Counted from the first letter of the stretch, positions 44,705-56,720 are shown. The stretch is DNA of 64,000 bases from Perilla frutescens (GCA_026008535.1 BRKX01000014.1:25318694-25382693); one strand, 5' to 3'. Notes: a model not told the origin generated them from the sequence alone. Translations and numbers: made by a program.

Positions 44705-45395
44705 AACTGGGATGTTGGACTGCAAACCGATTGATACTCCTATCGCTGTAAACTATAAATTGCAGATTGTGGAAGGTATGGAAATGGCGGATTGAGATAA
44801 ATATCAAAGGCTTGTAGGAAAGCTCATTTACCTTTCTCACACCAGGCCTGATGTAGCCTATACTGTCAGAGTTGTTAGTCAGTTCATGCACAAGCTACAA
44901 ATCGACCATATGGACGATGCTATCAGAATTGTTAGATACCTCAAAGGCACCTATGGGTACGGGTTGTTCTTTGGGAAGTATGGGCACTCCAGAATATGTG
45001 GTTATACTGATGCAGATTGGGTAGACAATCCAATAGATAGAAGGTCGACAGCTGGATACTTCACCTTTGTTGGAGGAAATCTGGTTACTTGGAGGAGTAA
45101 AAAACAGAAGGTGGTAGCTCTGTCTAGTGCTGAAGCCGAGTTCAGAGGGGTTAAAAGTGGATTAACGAAAATCTTATGGTTGCGGAAATTATTAGCTGAG
45201 ATTGGTTTTTCAAATCAGCCGAGTCCGTTGTTCTGTGATAACAAGGCAGCCATCAGTATTTCTGAAAATCCAGTTCAACACGATCGAACTAAGCATGTTG
45301 AAGTGGATAGACATTTCATCAAGGAGAAATTGGAATCAGGGATTGTCAAACTTCCGTTTATATGTTCCGAAGATCAACTTGAACAAAAGCAGTAA
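44705..45395 (+). pseudogene. RNase H of the young copia element
   Basis: After the frameshift near 44650 the frame reads RPDVAYTVRVVSQFM and YTDADWVDN (catalytic D), LSSAEAEFRGV (catalytic E), FCDNKAAISISENP and HVEVDRHFI. TGA at 44793 interrupts it. The C-terminus jumps from SEDQLE to a TAA at 45393, and remains of the usual end appear out of frame at 45398-45460, so a small deletion is likely. Confidence 0.9.
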
Positions 45396-45466
45396 ACTCC
45401 AAAAGTTTCAAGAAAGTACTTGACAAGTTGAGTATCAGTGATCCTACTACTCAACTTGAGGGGGAG

Positions 45467-45724
45467 TGTCGGCAATCTCGATCAAATCGTAGTCCGGATT
45501 CACAGCCCGAATTAGTTCCATAGATCCTGCAATATCAAATCTTGGAGATTAGGTCTATGTTTAGATTAGTTACCAAAAATATGTATTTTATTCTCTTTAT
45601 GTACCTTGAGATTGTAATTAGCAAGATATCACAACAATATACAAAAAATCGTTTTCTCCCAAGTTAACAATCTGTTCTTTTGCATCTAACAATTCGATCA
45701 CCATGATTAAACCACAAATCTACA
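45467..45724 (+). repeat. 3' LTR of the young copia element
   Basis: Same 258 bp as the 5' LTR except TTGG to GTAG around 45489-45492 (two substitutions). Preceded by TTGAGGGGGAG. Confidence 0.96.
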
Positions 45725-46010
45725 TCAGGTGCACGCATATGGGCACAAAGCGTGCTCACACAAGGCGTACGCGTGATTTTCTTCTTAACTGCGCGCTGAA
45801 TTGTTCTTAACTGCACTCAAGACCCGACTCGCACAAGACGTGCACGCATGTAACAACAAACATTGGCATAACATCAGCTGATAATTTCGAAGCATCAACA
45901 GAAGGCATGCGCGCGCAACAACAAATATCGACAAGCATCGGCAGAATATTAGTTGACAATTTGACACACACAAGATGGCTCCGCACGCAACAACAAACAT
46001 TGACAAATAT
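45725..46010. repeat. 207-bp tandem repeat, units 2b and 3
   Basis: 45725-45787 completes unit 2. Unit 3 starts near 45788 (GCGCTGAATTGTTCTTAACT) and decays after about 45900 into further partial CAACAACAAATATCGA repeats to 46100. Confidence 0.8.
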
Positions 46011-46772
46011 TGGGTAACAATTTGAGCTCGGGTGAGGCACGTGCGCAACAACAAATATCGATATAAATCGGCGCAAGTACATCGACCGTGCGCTAGGCTC
46101 AGTGCGCAATTAAGAACTTCACTTTTTCATATTTTTTGATGGTTGTAGAAATATATTTTTTTTACCAGATTTTCATAAATAAACTATATTAGAGATGATT
46201 TTTAAATACTTCTAATGTCAAAGTATGTCTATTATGTCTAGAAAATTCTTTTACTCAATTTTCCCCCAAATCAAATTTCAAAATCAAACAACACCAAACA
46301 ATCTAACAATATTAATAATTAGATCTGAAAGCACATAGGAAGAACTTTTGTCAAAATTTTTGAAAATATTCTAGAGTGATGGACGGGTTGGGAAAGAATT
46401 TTATATTTCTTCTCTTGAATTTTCGAAGGTCGACGATGGCTCGGTTGTTGGAGAAATTTGGATTTCTTCTCTTCAATTTGTGTAGATCGACGACATGGGA
46501 AGAATTCTTGATAAATTCCATTACTGTTGCAGATCATTTGTGAAGACGATGAGATTGTAGAGGAGAGAAATTATTCAAAATCTGATTTAAAAAATGCGAT
46601 TTGGGGGGCTAGTGGGGAAGATAAAGTATGTGTTTTTTTCTTTTCAAAAAAATGAATAGAAAAATATTTTGATAATTTAACTAAAAATATATATTTAAAA
46701 GTTAGTAGTTAAAATAATTTTTCTAAAAAATTAAGTGACTACTTTGGTTCATTCTCACCATATAATTTATGT

Positions 46773-48392
46773 GTCGTATATAATAGTAGAATGTTACGAG
46801 TAGATTTTAACTTTTAGAATAATTGAAGTATGTACCTTGGTGTGGGTCGGGATTAATTGATTTCTTCATATTGGGATTAAGATCATTAACCATTTGTAAT
46901 TGGTATTTGCTAATTTGGGTTTCGATTTCTAATTTTCTATGAAGGCGTGGTGGCTTCAGGAGAAATGCAGTTCTACCCTAATTTTCCAATTCTGTAATTT
47001 GTATTAAATAATAATCAATTACAATTAATTAACCAAATACTAGAAATTAACTACTCGATCATTTATATATATTTTTAATATACTACATCTTCATTATTAG
47101 GAAATCATAGTATTAGAATAATTAATTAATTTGAATAAGTGCAAATTAAATGTTAAAGTGAATGTTGAAGTTAATGTTTATGCCTTCAATATCTATATCT
47201 ATATAATATATAATAACAACATTGTGACTGTAAATAGAAATCTTCATTTTCCCGTCGAAAAAATATTTTCAAATTTGTAAATAGTTAATATAATATAACT
47301 GAAAAAAATGTGATTAACTTAGTCATTAAATAATTAATTATATAGATACAATTTATCATAATTTTCTATATTCAATAAATTATATAGATTATATTATATA
47401 TACGGTAAATCATCTCTCGATTGTAAGGTATATATGTATCCATTGACCATTCAAAAAGCCAATATCTTGATTCAATGGTACTGTTGCATAGATTTTTGGT
47501 CGAGTACTAATTTCAATTAATAATCTCTCTTATGTTTCATCGTAATTAAATTATTTAATTTCATCTCTGTATCCATACTTAATAAATTTGTTGACAACTT
47601 GACATCAATATCGCAGCAAGCAATCTTAATCTATGATCACATGTCGTGAAATTTACTGAACTTTTTCTTTTTCATTTTGTGTTTTCTTTTTTGCGACAAT
47701 TTATTTAATATGATTAATGATGTCGGCGGATTTTATTTGTTTAATTTTACTACGATTAGTGTTTTTATTGGATAGTTATATATATCGTGTTCATATTAAT
47801 ATTGCAATCTCATACATTTTTACCATTTTACGAAGCTTGCAGAAGAAAATGAACATAGGGGCCTCCAAGTTGAATGAATTTTTCACTTTTATTAATTCAT
47901 CTCGAAAAACACTGTGTGATTGTTAGTATTAGGATCTGGTGAGAACCGGTCATCAGGTGGGAACCGGGAACCGATCTCATCCGTCCATTTTGAAATATCA
48001 ACGCTCCAGATTAAAACAGATTTTTAGTGGCAATCTCGTAATTACACTGAAAACTTTAAATTCACGCGTTTCATTAAGGGTAAAATTGGAACAATTGACT
48101 TTTAAAAAAAGTGACATCATCATGTTTTGAAAAAATTCTTAAAAACTTTAAATGATCATAATTTATTCATTTTTAATCGGATTTACACAAATCTTATATC
48201 AAATTAAAGCTCTTTTCATACTCTTTCATTTAAGATCTATATTGCATATGTTTATTTGAAAAAAATAGATGAAAAATATAAAAAATCATTTTTAGGCATA
48301 AATTTCGCATATAGTAACCCCAGATTTATATTAGCACGTTGTATACAATATTTTAGCATGACCTATATAACATTTTAGCATATTGTGTAATA
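46773..48392. other. AT-rich spacer
   Basis: No supported gene. 47930-48000 has repeated GTGAGAACCGG / GTGGGAACCGGGAACCG words, and 48290-48392 has several TTTTAGCA(T) repeats that continue on the far side of element B at 60622, confirming that B split one locus. Confidence 0.6.
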
Positions 48393-48397
48393 CATTT

Positions 48398-49415
48398 TGT
48401 TGGAATTCGTTGCCAAAAGCACTGAAATTAGACACAGAATCGTAATGTCAAACTCAGTGTCAAAGATAGTTAGCACTACTATTTTAACACAAATATGCAG
48501 GAAATAAAAATGCAATAACACACAAAATGATTTTAAATCACACACAAAATGTATGTGATTGCCACAGGGCGAAATTAAGCTTCCACGAGCCAAAATAACT
48601 GTTAATTTGATGATGTCAGACGCTGAGGCTCTTGACACATCAAATAAAATACACGAATCTTATTCTAGTTTACAACTAAAACAAATTCAAAAATATAAAT
48701 TAACCTACCGTTAATTTGTAGACAAACTAGCAATGATTTCACAACCTTGCTATCTATCCTAACTTGTACAACCTACTCTCTTGAATTGATTATACAACAA
48801 TAAACATTAAGAAAGAAGAAGGAACGAAGAACGAAATCTATGCTAAGTTTGTGACTCAAGCTCTTCAATCTTCTCACGCAGGGGAAAGATGGTTTGTGCT
48901 TGAATAGTTCTTCAAGTGTCGATCATATCCCTTATATGCTTCTTCACTTGAATCCTTCAAGGCTCACGTCTTCTCTTTCTTGATCATGGGTTGATGATAA
49001 CCGCTCCTCGCCATGACTTCAATGTGTTTGGGAGAAACTGCCTCCAAGGCGTGGTTGAAAGCTTCACCCACGTTCATCCTATTTTTCTGAATTTCCAGCA
49101 AATATAATTTCTGAAAAAGAAAAATGATTAAATAGAGAAAACCGTTAAACCTAAAAAATAGGAGATAGAGTTTTGACTTCGTCAAACTCTATTTTAAATA
49201 ATATATCTAATATGTATATATCCATTTATTTGAAATATTTATTTCATGGATATGCACATATATTCTAAGATATATAAAACTAATTTATTAATTAAAATAA
49301 TAAATAAAAATAGGAAAGGATAAGATTAGTTACAACTATGTCACAGACAATATTGCAAAGAGTCTGTCTGACATAAAGTGCAACATTGAATGACAATGTC
49401 ATACAACACTCAACA
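48398..49415 (-). repeat. 3' LTR of element B
   Basis: On the minus strand begins TGTTGAGTG and ends GAATTCCAACA. Very similar to 59606-60621, with scattered substitutions. No coding content. Confidence 0.95.
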
Positions 49416-49427
49416 ATCTCCCCCTTA
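49416..49427 (-). promoter_or_regulatory. Polypurine tract of element B
   Basis: Minus strand AAGGGGGAGAT immediately before the LTR (plus strand ATCTCCCCCTT). Confidence 0.9.
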
Positions 49428-49909
49428 ATCTTAGCCTTTATGCACAAAATATACAACTCAATGTATTTTGTACAATTAGAGTCGCAGCGGAAAATGGAGA
49501 CCTTAAAATCTCCTCCTTACTCCCCCTTAATTTGATCATCATATAATAGGCACTTATCCTATTATAAAATCAATGTTAAACTGACAGTTCAACACACAAT
49601 AACAATGACATATTGATCATTCAATATCTCACAAAAAAACTATGCTTAATATGTCTAATCATAATGATATATTACGAATACCATCAACAAGACAAGTATA
49701 TAAATCATGAACACAGAAGTTAATTTGCATCCTAAAAACAGAAATGCATATAAAAGCATGTAAAAAATAACAATGTGTCCAGCACACACATCAAACCAAA
49801 ATAAAGTTGCATCAAGCAACTTAAATGTGTCCAGCACATAAAGAAAACATTATAAACATTGTTTGAAAAAAAAATGTTTGTAAAATCAGAAGCTGTAACA
49901 AATACAGCT
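49428..49909 (-). other. Untranslated 3' region of element B
   Basis: Between the env-like stop and the polypurine tract. AT-rich, with GTGTCCAGCACA repeated at 49776 and 49827. No ORF. Confidence 0.6.
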
Positions 49910-51617
49910 TCAAATCATCTTCCTCTTCCCCTTTGCTGCAGTCTTCCTCCCCTTGCCTTTAACTATGACATCAGTTGCGTGACTTGTTCTATCATCACCT
50001 TCATCTCCATCATCAGATACTCTCCCTTTTTGTGTAGAAAGAAGGTTAATGAAGATATCGCACATAGAAGTGAGATGAGTGATTGTCCGTTCCAGCTGGT
50101 CAATTTGATGTTGAAGTGTCTCCAAAGGCATCATCACAATAGGGATAGAGGGCATGGAGGCAACATCAGGGCATGCAGTAGAGTGAGAGGGAGTAGGAGC
50201 AACATTGGCAGAAAAAGTCTCCTGTTTAGCAGCGGCTGGATGACAGGGGAGGTCAATGATCCTATCATCATTCCCCTTGGGCTTTTGAATGGATATTGAG
50301 GGCAGCTCAACCACTAGTTTCTTCTTGCTTTCCTTTAACCCTTGACTCTTGAGAATAGCAAAGATTAAACATGGAAAAGGAAGTACATTGGAAGGACTAG
50401 ATTTAGAAGCTGCCTTCATAACTGCATCAAAAATATAAGCGCCAAGGTTGAAAGGCAGATGTGTCCCAATCTTGTATAGAAGGATTGTCTGATCAACTGT
50501 GAGAATAGAAGAATTCAATGTGGGAAGCCAATTACACACAGTAAGCTTAAACAGCACTGTGTAGAAAAAGGTAAGTTTGGAGGCAGCCACTTTGTTCATC
50601 CAGGATTGAACAAGACCTCCAGTAATCACCTTCACCACATCATCAATCAAGTCCAACTACATGATTGTGTCCTCATTGCCCAATTCAAGGAATGTGTTAA
50701 TAATATTAGGGGAAAACTTAAAAATTTTATCCCTAACATACACAGTTCCAAAACACAGTTTTGCAGGATCTCCCATACCCGGAATAATGTTAGCATAAAA
50801 TTCATGAATAATATCAGGATCATATGACATCAAAGACGTAACCGATTTCCACAGACCTCTTTCTTTAAGAAACATATCCATCCCATATTTCTTAAAGCTA
50901 AGAACATCTATCATTTTCTCAACTTTAAGAGTTCTCTTAACAAAAAGGGCATGTGATTTCTTAGCTTCTTCAGAATAGAAAATCTTACTGAAGGCTTGGG
51001 AAACATCCAGAGGGGAGTCAGTGTCGGTGTCATAGTCCTCGTCCAAGGGAGCAGCAGTGGGAGTGACATCTTTTGTAACATCACCAGCAAGAGGAGAGAG
51101 AGATTGTTCTCCAGAAGAGGTAGATTCATCTCGTAGAGACCGCGAAGAGGCTTTAGACCCTTCCTTTCGTGCTTCCTTAGAGAAGGCGACTTCTGGAATT
51201 TCACTAACATCACTATGGAGTTGTTTCGACTTCCTAATTAGAGTCGTGGACTTTGCCATCTTTGAGAGAGAGTGCAGATGAGGAGATGAGTCTGGATCAA
51301 TTGGATTTGAAGGATCTCCAAGCACATGCATTTGGAGAAGCATAGGGTTTAGGACTTCGGTGTGAAGGGGAACTTCTAGATCTGGAATAGAAGTCTCGGC
51401 AGGAGATTTTGCTGGAGGTGATGGCAGATTAAGAATAGGTGACGATGGATTTTCAGGAGTGGCGGTAGCCGTAGCAATTGGAGAGGATGTTGATTTAGGA
51501 GAGGGGTTTACTGTTGGTGCTGGTGTTGAGGCCGATGATGGAGAGCTTGAGACATCTCCATCATTAGTTTCAGCATCATCATCATGGCGTGATATGGATT
51601 TTGATCTGCCATTGATA
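49910..51617 (-). pseudogene. Env-like ORF of element B (plant-transposon-protein family)
   Basis: One minus-strand frame covers 51343-49910 with a single TAG at 50657. Coding-like Ser/Pro/Thr-rich sequence (STPAPTVNPSPKSTSSP) continues upstream to about 51600, where an ATG near 51617 is in another frame, so a one-base indel is likely. Core motifs: FVKRTLKVEKMIDVLSFKKY, IIHEFYANIIPGM, VYVRDKIFKFSPNIIN, then NWLPTLNSSILTVDQ and LPFNLGAYIFDAV. The tail has a predicted coiled coil (LQHQIDQLERTITHLTSMCD) and a basic KGKGRKTAAKGKRK end. The E-F-Y-x-N plus V-R core also occurs in the three units of element A. It lies after RNase H as Sirevirus env-like ORFs do. No obvious membrane anchor; function unproven. 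Confidence 0.8.
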
Positions 51618-51995
51618 AAGATGACAAAGCAGAAATAATTTTTGAAGAAGCGGAGAAGATGAACCGCTAGAGAGAGAGAGAGGGAATCCGATGAGAGAGA
51701 AAGACAAAAAGTTTTTCTTTTAAATAATGAAAGTGATATCTCTCACTCTCTCTCTCTTATCATATCATAAGATAAGTAGATCCGCTTATCACAAACACTT
51801 TAATTATTTATTATTAAAAAAAAATAATAAAAAGAACAAATTCTGAAATATGAAATAAATGGAGACAAGTCATGATGGAATAAATTCACACTATAAAATC
51901 ATAACAACATACCATATAATTTGATAAATTTAGAATCAAAGGACCTGATGTCAAAGATCATAATATTGACTTTAACATCAGGATGTCAACGTTGA
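51618..51995 (-). other. Leader before the env-like ORF of element B
   Basis: Minus strand: AT-rich, then a (CT/GA)n tract around 51670-51690 and 51738-51760. Comparable to the CT-rich leaders of element A. No ORF. Confidence 0.5.
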
Positions 51996-52414
51996 CTAAA
52001 AGACACACATTCCAAGAGATTTCCTTAGGGAAGAAAATCTCTCAAAATCCAAAGGTTTAGTAAATATATCTGCAATTTGATTCTCTATAGGAATATATTC
52101 CAATCTGATGATATCCCATTCCATAAGGTCTCGAATAAAGTGATGTCTGATGTCAATGTGTTTGGTGCGTGAATGTTGGACTGGGTTCTTCGAAATTTCA
52201 ATTGCACTGACATTGTCACATAGCAATGTCAAAGAAGGACTGGTCAGACCATAATCAACCACCATTTGATTTAACCACAATAATTGAGAACAACAACTAG
52301 CGGCAACAACATACTCTGATTCGGCCGTGGAGAGTGAGATATAATTTTGTTTCTTACTCGACCAAGAAACCAGATTGTTACCAAAATAAAAGCATCCTCC
52401 GCTAGTGCTCTTCC
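51996..52414 (-). pseudogene. RNase H C-terminal half of element B
   Basis: Minus strand reads KSTSGGCFYFGNNLVSWSSK, LSTAESEYVVAASCC (catalytic E), LLCDNVSAIEISKNP, HIDIRHHFIRD and QIADIFTKPLDFERF, ending near 51996. Codons upstream of 52414 belong to the inserted LTR, so the first RNase H catalytic Asp region is missing. Confidence 0.9.
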
Positions 52415-53838
52415 TGTTGGTTTTGTATACTAGAAGACCTGTCTTTTTGTATACATTATTGATGATGGTTTTATGATGATATAGAATGGATACAATTGCA
52501 GTCACTGTTTGCATTTAAATTATTATATTTACATGCATGTTCACTATACTTACATTGTAGATGATATGGTGTGGGTAAACATATGGTTAGATCATATCAT
52601 CAGTTCCTTGTAGTGTATTAAAAGGCTCACGGTCTAGATGGCACTGAACCTGCTATCAGTACGCCGTAGAATAATTTGATAGTTAGTTTGTCTTGACTAA
52701 CTGATTATTCTAATACACGGTCAAGTGTATTGAGGAGGATCTACTTAGGATTCTATTCTCTATTCTGACCTTAAATTAGAGAATAAGAATCCACAGAGTT
52801 CGGGTTCTTAACCCCTATATGTTGGCGGACATATACGTGTAGTGTTTGCAGCTTTGATTTATCAAAGGGTGAGATTCTTTCATAGGATCAACAATCTCGA
52901 TATCTTGGGTTGTGACATTTACATTTATGATGGGTCGTGCAATATGTAGGGGCACCGTGTCCTGGTGCGCCAGGTTGATGGTGTCCCCTTGAGAAAATGC
53001 AAGTTCATACTGAAACCCTGCAGGTGGAATTTATTCCGTGCGTGAGTAAAGCTTGTGTGTTACTACTCAAGGATAAGATATTAATTAATTATAGCTGTCA
53101 GAAGCTTACATAATTAATTAATGGGCATTATATCTTAAACACGGGGAATGGCTGTACTAAAGGAGAAAGTATATTCAGAAATATGTATTAAATTGGTAGG
53201 TCAGTATTATTTCTTTGTGGAATAAAAATAATACTTAATTTATTTAATTATATCCTAAGTTTATTGGATATTGGAAATTAAATAAATTAGCAGGCCAATT
53301 TAATATTCTTCTAGATCCCTGTTGTAGCCCAATATGACTTTAATGGACTGGAGATAGAAAAAGGGATAGAGGCCTAAACCCAGTAGGGTTGGGACACTGA
53401 AATTTTGCCCACCCCCTTATAAATAAGGAGGTGGGGGACGGAATTTTGGTGATATAGATCAGCTCCTCTTGTGTTCTCTTTATCTCCACAGATTCCATAC
53501 CGATCTAGTAGATTTCAGCTCACCCTGAAACTAGATTCAGTCCGGGAATACAACAGAAGATCAAGGAATGGAATAGCATTAGTGGGCTCCGATCATCATC
53601 ATACACAACAACAAGATTAGATCTTTAATCTTGTCCTCAACCCGTTGTTTAATTTGTAAGTCGTTTTTCGATTTCAATGTTTCCGCTTTAGTAGAATCGT
53701 TTAAACCGGATTTGCATGTTAATTGAACTCGGTTAATTAAAGTATATGAGATGCATGAATTTATGATCTACATGACATTAGGATTAATGAACATCCAATT
53801 AGATCCTGCGGTGGTTCAATTCAAAAAAAACCCCAACA
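52415..53838 (+). repeat. 5' LTR of the nested element
   Basis: Ends TGTTGG...CCAACA, internal TATA box and downstream leader with GATCTTTAATCTTG repeats. Confidence 0.75.
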
Positions 53839-53840
53839 AC

Positions 53841-53852
53841 TGGTATCAGAGC
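53841..53852 (+). promoter_or_regulatory. Primer-binding site of the nested element
   Basis: TGGTATCAGAGC, initiator tRNA-Met type, two bases after the LTR. Confidence 0.9.
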
Positions 53853-54019
53853 GGGTTTTGGCACTGTTCTAGATTTAATCCTAGGATTAATTCAAAAAAT
53901 ATGTTTAAATTTGATGAAATATTTAAGTTGCTTAAATTTTCAGATTTATGTGTTCATATTTTCGAATTGGTTGTGTTCAAAACTTGGATGAATTTTTGAT
54001 AGTGTTTCGAAAATTCTAG

Positions 54020-55190
54020 TTTTGGATGGATTGTAATTTTCGGTCATATCTTAATTAGATTTGGAATAGATTTTTGATTTATCAAAATTTCCAGATTTAA
54101 TTAGATGTGTGTTTCGAAAATTGGAACATCAAATTTTTGAAAATTTGATGTTTAATTTCCCTAATTTTGCCTATGTAATTTTCAATTCTATCAAATTAAT
54201 TTGGATAAGTTTTTGATGAAAATCAAATTTCCAGATTTATTTGGTGGGGGTTTTCGAAAAGAGTAGTGATTTTCAGCCAGATTCTGGCTAGCCAGAATCT
54301 TTTATTATTTTTAATAATTAATTAATTTAATTAATAAAACACTAATTATTCAATAAATTTACATTGATGCCCTCCATAATAATTAGGGCAACTCTATATG
54401 CGCTTCAATTTAGAAGAAATCGAAGATGAAAAAAAATAAAGAAGTGAAGAAAAGAAAGAAGATGAAGCTGCGCCCCTTTCTTCCAATCCGCTTCAGGAGT
54501 GATTTTAATAATTAATTACAAATCACTAATTTCATGACAGAAGGATAATATAGTAAAAACATAACATTTAATAATTAACATAATTAATTTATTAATAATA
54601 TAGTTTTATTAATCATCAAAAAATTAGATTCTGGCTAGCCAGAATCTGGCTAGCTAGCATTATTCTTTCGAAAATTATGTGTATTAAAATTAGATTTGGT
54701 ATTTTTGATATTTATCTTAAAATTACCTAATTCTAATCTAGATAGATATGAAAATAGAATATTAGATTTGGATAGAATTTGAAGTGGATCAAATTTCCAA
54801 ATTTAATCTTCTTGTGATTTTCGAAATCTACAAAGATTTGAATTGGATAAGGTAATTTTTGATATATATCAATAGTTATCTAATTCTAATCCTAAAAGAT
54901 TTGAAAATAGATTTTAAATTTGGAAGAATTTGAAGTGGATCAAATTTCCAGATTTTTTATCTTGAAATTTTCGAAATTCTTGTAGATAAGAATTGGAAAA
55001 GTAATTTTTGATGTATATCATAAATTACTTAATTCTAATCTAGATAGGATTGAAGATAAGATTTAAATTTGGATGGAATTTGAAGTGGATCAAATTTCCA
55101 GATTTTATCTTTGTAATTTTCGATCCTAGCTTATCCAAATATTTGGGATAGATTTTTGATTTATATCAAGATTTTCAAATATTAATTAAT
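54020..55190. repeat. Degenerate about 150-bp tandem repeats
   Basis: Units contain GAAGTGGATCAAATTTCCA (near 54781, 54932 and 55082; spacing about 150) and GTAATTTTTGATATATATCA. Older, more diverged units extend back to about 54020. No ORF. Confidence 0.8.
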
Positions 55191-55208
55191 TAGGGTGTTA
55201 TCCGAAAA

Positions 55209-56720
55209 TTAAGATCCCAAACCTTTATCATATTTACTTTGAGAGATGAAGATCCCATGTTTATCTTGCTTGATTTGTAGACCAAGGAAATAGTTGAGCT
55301 CTCCAACCATGCTCATTTCAAACATGTTGCATATTGAGTCTACAAAATCTTTGAGCAGATTAGTACAAGTCGAACCGAAAATAATGTCATCAACATAGAT
55401 TTGAGCAAAAATAATATATTTTTTATTTTTCTTGATAAATAATGTTCTATCAACTTGACCTCTTGCAAAACTAATTTGTAGCAAGAAATCAGTTAGTCTA
55501 GCATACCATGCTCTAGGGGCTTGTTTGAGACCATACAAAGCCTTTTTGAGCTTAAATACGTGCAAAGGTTTCTCATGACATTCGAACCCCTTAGGTTGTT
55601 CGACATATGCTTCTTCATTGAGATAACCATTCAAGAAAGCACTTTTAACATCCATTTGATGTAAAGTAATTCCCACATAACATGAAATTGCACATAAAAG
55701 ACGGATGGATTCAATCCTTGCAATAGGAGCAAATGTTTCATCAAAGTCTACCCCTTCAACTTGGGTATAACCTTGAGCCACTAAACGAGCTTTGTTTCTA
55801 ACAACATTGCCAGACTCATCCGTTTTATATTTGAAAATCCATTTTGTCCCAATTACATTTTTATCTTTGGGGCGTGGAACTAATTCCCATACATTGTTTC
55901 TTATGAACTGGTTTAGTTCCTCATGCATAGCATTGATCCAAAAATTATCATTAAGGGTTTCCTTAATGTTTTTCGGTTCAATGTTATACATAAAACAAGT
56001 GTTTGACATACAAACATTTAAAGAAGACATGCATACCAGTTTCAACATTTCTTTGTATTCTTCTGAAATCTTGCTTCTGGTTTGAACTCCTTCGGATTGC
56101 TCACCAATAATTTGTGAATCTGGATGATTCTTCCATATTCGACTTGAAGGATCCCTTCTTATTGCATCTTCGGAATTCACAAATTGATCGTCTTCACTGT
56201 CTGAAGTGCATGTTGATGTTGGTGTTTTGACTAAAACTTCATCATACTGTGGAACATTCACTTTAACATTCTCAGTGGATGCCTTGTTCTCAACATCACC
56301 TCCAGTCTGATCACTTAACATTTCACTTGTGTCAATAAGATCAATCACCTCATCCTCTTCAGATTTTGAAGCGATACCTGTGTGATCATCGAAAACAATG
56401 TTAATTGATTCTTGGACTGTTTTTGTCCTGAGATTAAACACACAATATGCCCGACTGTCAGATGCATAACCCAAGAAAATTCCTTTGTCTCTTTTGGAGT
56501 CAAATTTTCCCAAATGCTCTCTGTTATTCAGGATGTAACATACACATCCAAAGACATGAAAATTCTTCAAATTGGGCTTCTTGCCCTTCAGAAGTTCATA
56601 CGGTGTCTCTGTTCTGCCAGGCTGAAATATCACTCTATGCCCAATGTGACACGCAGTGTTTACTACTTCGGCCAAAAGCTTTTTAGACAACCGTTGAGCC
56701 TGTAACATTGCTCTTGACAT
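55209..56720 (-). pseudogene. C-terminal integrase and reverse transcriptase of element B
   Basis: Long open minus-strand stretch (503 codons). Integrase tail: FHVFGCVCYILNNREHLGKF and GIFLGYASDSRAYCVFN. An acidic linker follows, then RT: NKARLVAQGYTQVEGVDFDE, MDVKSAFLNGYLNEE, ALYGLKQAPRAWYARL, catalytic YVDDIIFGS, GELNYFLGLQIKQ. It ends abruptly after GIFISQSKYD where the nested element begins. In frame with the integrase upstream, separated by TAA at 56724. Confidence 0.93.

Larger units (their letters stand above)
40455..45724 (+). mobile_element. Young copia retrotransposon with short LTRs, 5.27 kb
   Basis: LTRs of 258 bp at 40455-40712 and 45467-45724 differ at only two positions by my reading. 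A 5-bp duplication TCAGG lies at 40450-40454 and 45725-45729, the PBS at 40713-40724 and the polypurine tract TTGAGGGGGAG at 45456-45466. The order gag-PR-INT-RT-RNase H is copia. The knuckle CTHCGMTKHTKETC followed by FHLVGYPEWW and the short LTR suggest an Ale/Ivana-type lineage, not settled. The reading frame is broken in at least eight places. Confidence 0.95.
39735..46763. mobile_element. Probable Mutator-like element carrying satellite units and a nested copia
   Basis: Flanked by a perfect 9-bp repeat TATAATTTA (39726-39734 and 46764-46772). The inner ends are degenerate inverted repeats: TTTTAGCTACTT...TTTTAGCCACCAATTTTTAAC at the left, against the complement of GTTAGTAGTTAAAATAATTTTT and TTAAGTGACTAC at the right. 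Without the copia insertion it would be about 1.75 kb. It holds no transposase, but three units of a 207-bp repeat and TCGAC/CTTC-rich flanks. A 9-bp match in AT-rich DNA could be chance, so this is moderate evidence. Confidence 0.5.
52415..55215 (+). mobile_element. Truncated LTR retrotransposon nested in element B
   Basis: LTR 52415-53838 (1424 bp) begins TGTTGGTTTTG, ends CCCCAACA, and is followed two bases later by the PBS TGGTATCAGAGC (53841-53852). A TATA box TATAAATA is at 53418-53425. The interior (53853 to about 55215) has no gag or pol, only degenerate repeats, and there is no 3' LTR. The host RNase H has also lost about 100 codons between SQSKY and RKSTSGG, so one deletion probably removed the 3' end of the insert together with host sequence. 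Confidence 0.75.

Noticed and set aside
49859..50299. 146-aa plus-strand ORF
   Set aside because: Antisense to element B's env-like ORF.
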